Positions 62,775 through 64,000 of a stretch of 64,000 nt of DNA are shown here, in pieces. The stretch lies in the NCBI RefSeq assembly GCF_004363245.1, contig NZ_SNYV01000017.1, positions 124,001 through 188,000 on the forward strand, written 5' to 3'. Source of the stretch: Sphingobacterium yanglingense (lineage in GTDB: Bacteria > Bacteroidota > Bacteroidia > Sphingobacteriales > Sphingobacteriaceae). The notes under the pieces are model-generated. The model was not told where the DNA came from, ran no database searches, and was given only the letters and a program-made list of their open reading frames with translations. The number at the start of each line of letters is the position of its first letter. Within the stretch, counting starts at the first letter, position 1. The translations under genes and the position numbers were made by a program.

Positions 62775-62989
62775 GTCGAGACTATCTTGGGACATCCTCG
62801 CCTGTTGTTCGCTTATTGTTCGACCATCGTTTGCCCTAGAGTCAAAGTATAGGCGAAGTAAGACCAAAGGATAAGCGAAGCAATCCCGAAGGAATCTCGA
62901 AGATGATACGGAGCGTTATCGAAGCATAGCCGAATCTATAGCGGAGTTGAACGGACTTGAGCGGACTTAAGGGGAGTTGAGGGGACTTT
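62775..62989. repeat. Degenerate 11-mer then 10-mer tandem array
   Basis: Fifteen consecutive 11-nt units (62775-62939, such as GTCGAGACTAT, CCCGAAGGAAT, ATCGAAGCATA) keep register on a CGA core at unit position 3. They are followed by five 10-nt units (62940-62989: AGCGGAGTTG, AACGGACTTG, AGCGGACTTA, AGGGGAGTTG, AGGGGACTTT). 62556-62774 before it holds only small palindromes (for example GGCATacATGCC at 62673) and no gene I can support. Confidence 0.8.
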
Positions 62990-63062
62990 GACCAATTGAT
63001 TTATCTTATTTCTATATTATTGTATTTCATACCGAACGGTTTATCCAAAATGGCACCATCTA

Positions 63063-63502
63063 TCAATCCTGTTGACGAGTATCAACACCGCGCCCGCGTA
63101 CCTCAATGCGGTAACCACAACCATCAAGAACACGTTGAGCTATGTCAATTACGCATTGTTCCACCTCAACAACTTAGATACAGATCTCAAGACGTTGTTG
63201 ACGACCGTCAAGGACACATTGATTAATGTCGACAAAGTATTGACGCATCTCAACAGTCTGGACACATACTTCAAAACGTTATTGATGACCGTCAGGACGC
63301 ATGGAGTATCGTCAACAGAGCATTGACACAGATCAGCAGCTTTAACACAGATCTCAAAACGTTGTTGATGATCATCAAAGACATATTGAGTAGTATCAAT
63401 AACGCACTGACATCCTTCAACACACCTTGATCGGTCATCGACAGTTTATTGAGTACCGTCTACAGCCCATTGACGCTACTCAACCAACTAGATATTGTCT
63501 TT
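63063..63502 (+). repeat. 21-nt tandem array with 84-nt higher-order unit
   Basis: From 63063 the sequence divides into consecutive 21-mers (for example AAGACGTTGTTGACGACCGT+C at 63189, AAAACGTTATTGATGACCGT+C at 63273, AAAACGTTGTTGATGATCAT+C at 63356). Most units end in TC, and most have TTGA near the centre. One unit (63294-63313) is 20 nt. Similar units recur every fourth position, giving an 84-nt higher-order repeat. Confidence 0.85.
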
Positions 63503-63547
63503 TCGCTCAATGAATCCACTCTTTTAGATCTCGAGGCTTTTCTCTAA
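63084..63547 (+). pseudogene. Possible decayed heptad-repeat protein gene
   Basis: Read in the frame of the 21-mers, each unit is a heptad with hydrophobic positions 4 and 7 (KTLLTTV, KDTLINV, DKVLTHL, NSLDTYF, KTLLMTV), as in a coiled coil. No ATG start exists; a one-base loss at about 63300 shifts frame, a TGA falls at 63428-63430, and the frame then stays open to a TAA at 63545-63547. It may be a relic gene or non-coding repeat DNA that happens to read as heptads. Confidence 0.35.
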
Positions 63548-63629
63548 AATCATGGTTAATCAATCTCCGCAAAAATGGAGCGAGTGACTGGTCTACCGCG
63601 GTTCGGTTTTTAGTGCGATAATCAAAAAA

Positions 63630-63650
63630 AGAGCAGGTTATACCTGCTCT
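63630..63650 (-). terminator. Terminator after the fourth susD-like gene
   Basis: AGAGCAGGT and ACCTGCTCT form a perfect 9-bp stem with loop TAT. On the minus strand it is followed by TTTTTTTG. It lies 66 bp after the stop codon. Confidence 0.88.
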
Positions 63651-63715
63651 TTAAAGAGAGTTATACCTCAATGGCTCTCTTTGATTCTAAAACACAACAC
63701 ATTTTTGAAAAGTAA

Positions 63716-64000
63716 TTATTTGTTTTGCTCACCTATATTGGGATTATTCTCCATCTCGGAACGAGGAATCAGAAACTGCCATTTATCATCGCCGGCCTTT
63801 ACTAGCATAAAGCCTCCTACAGAAGCAGACGTAAAGTTTGGCACAGCATCCCGATCCATATCTTGGTTTAATCTTTTAAGGTCTAAGAATCTAAACCCTT
63901 CTCCCCACAATTCCGCTCTCCTATAACTCCATATCTCCTTTAACAATTCATTCCCTGTTTTAGTAGATTTAATTGCTCCAGGATTTCGAACCGAATTAAT
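63716..64000 (-). CDS. RagB/SusD family lipoprotein, C-terminal part (runs off window)
   Basis: The last 94 residues of a SusD-like protein whose N-terminus lies beyond 64000. The frame is open to the window edge, with no start codon needed inside it. The conserved SusD C-terminal signature is present as IWSYRRAELWGEGFRFLDLK, followed by a variable part and the typical FLIPRSEMENNPNIG end. Its SusC partner is expected upstream, outside this window. It is not related in detail to the three other SusD proteins here. Confidence 0.9.
   Translation of the reverse strand: MNSVRNPGAIKSTKTGNELLKEIWSYRRAELWGEGFRFLDLKRLNQDMDRDAVPNFTSASVGGFMLVKAGDDKWQFLIPRSEMENNPNIGEQNK

Noticed and set aside
62604-62867. 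87-codon open frame on the minus strand
   Set aside because: It overlaps the 11-mer array, has no recognisable domain or signal, and its composition follows the repeat.
63072-63326. 84-codon frame as an expressed gene
   Set aside because: Starts only with TTG, ends at a one-base slip in the repeat, and lies within tandem repeat DNA; kept only as a possible pseudogene.
62775-63502. Possible CRISPR array
   Set aside because: Units are degenerate and contiguous, without identical repeats or unique spacers of 25-40 nt, and no cas gene is present.

Overview
The window looks like chromosomal DNA of a Bacteroidota bacterium, most likely Sphingobacteriaceae (Sphingobacterium or Pedobacter type). 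The evidence is four SusC/SusD-type loci, a gldK-gldL-gldM-gldN type IX secretion block, TAnnTTTG promoter elements, a C-terminally extended ribosomal protein S16, a DUF4271 gene beside hemD, and an ECF sigma/FecR pair. No rRNA, tRNA, insertion sequence, phage or CRISPR array was recognised.

1-26.8 kb is one large glycan-uptake and processing locus (PUL), almost all on the minus strand. It has two SusC/SusD pairs with different surface lipoproteins (DUF5017, DUF5018-like), a phosphodiester glycosidase (NAGPA family), a GHL10-type glycosidase-like lipoprotein, a DUF4434 protein, two tandem SGNH esterases, a DUF5009 membrane acyltransferase, an FAD-dependent oxidoreductase with a shortened paralogue that has lost its FAD motif, an AmpG-like MFS permease and a ROK repressor. 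No standard glycoside hydrolase or polysaccharide lyase family was recognised. The gene set suggests a phosphodiester-linked, O-acylated amino-sugar glycan, which is inference. A similar AT-rich element lies upstream of three of its transcription units.

26.8-38.5 kb is housekeeping: glnS; metF behind a clear SAM-I riboswitch; rimM-rpsP; an AddA/AddB-like helicase-nuclease pair whose AddB lacks the iron-sulfur cysteines; and a JmjC-like cupin protein. 38.6-48.5 kb holds gldN/M/L/K, hemD, a DUF4271 gene, tag, hpt and a GT51 transglycosylase with an unusually long N-terminal part. 48.7-51.9 kb holds a Gfo/Idh/MocA oxidoreductase, a small unknown protein and mrp.

51.9-61.0 kb is a second accessory locus. 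An ECF sigma factor and FecR anti-sigma sit near a SusC/SusD pair with a thioredoxin-like exported protein. Between them, transcribed oppositely, are a MauE/DoxX redox membrane protein and a small exported two-cysteine protein. Several short GC-rich palindromes sit in frame inside coding sequence here.

61.0-63.7 kb is nearly gene-free and repeat-rich around one XRE regulator. It holds nested inverted repeats, then about twenty degenerate 11-mers changing to 10-mers, then about twenty 21-mers organised into 84-nt higher-order units. The 21-mers read as heptads with one frameshift and one stop. The window ends in the 3' part of a fourth SusD gene.
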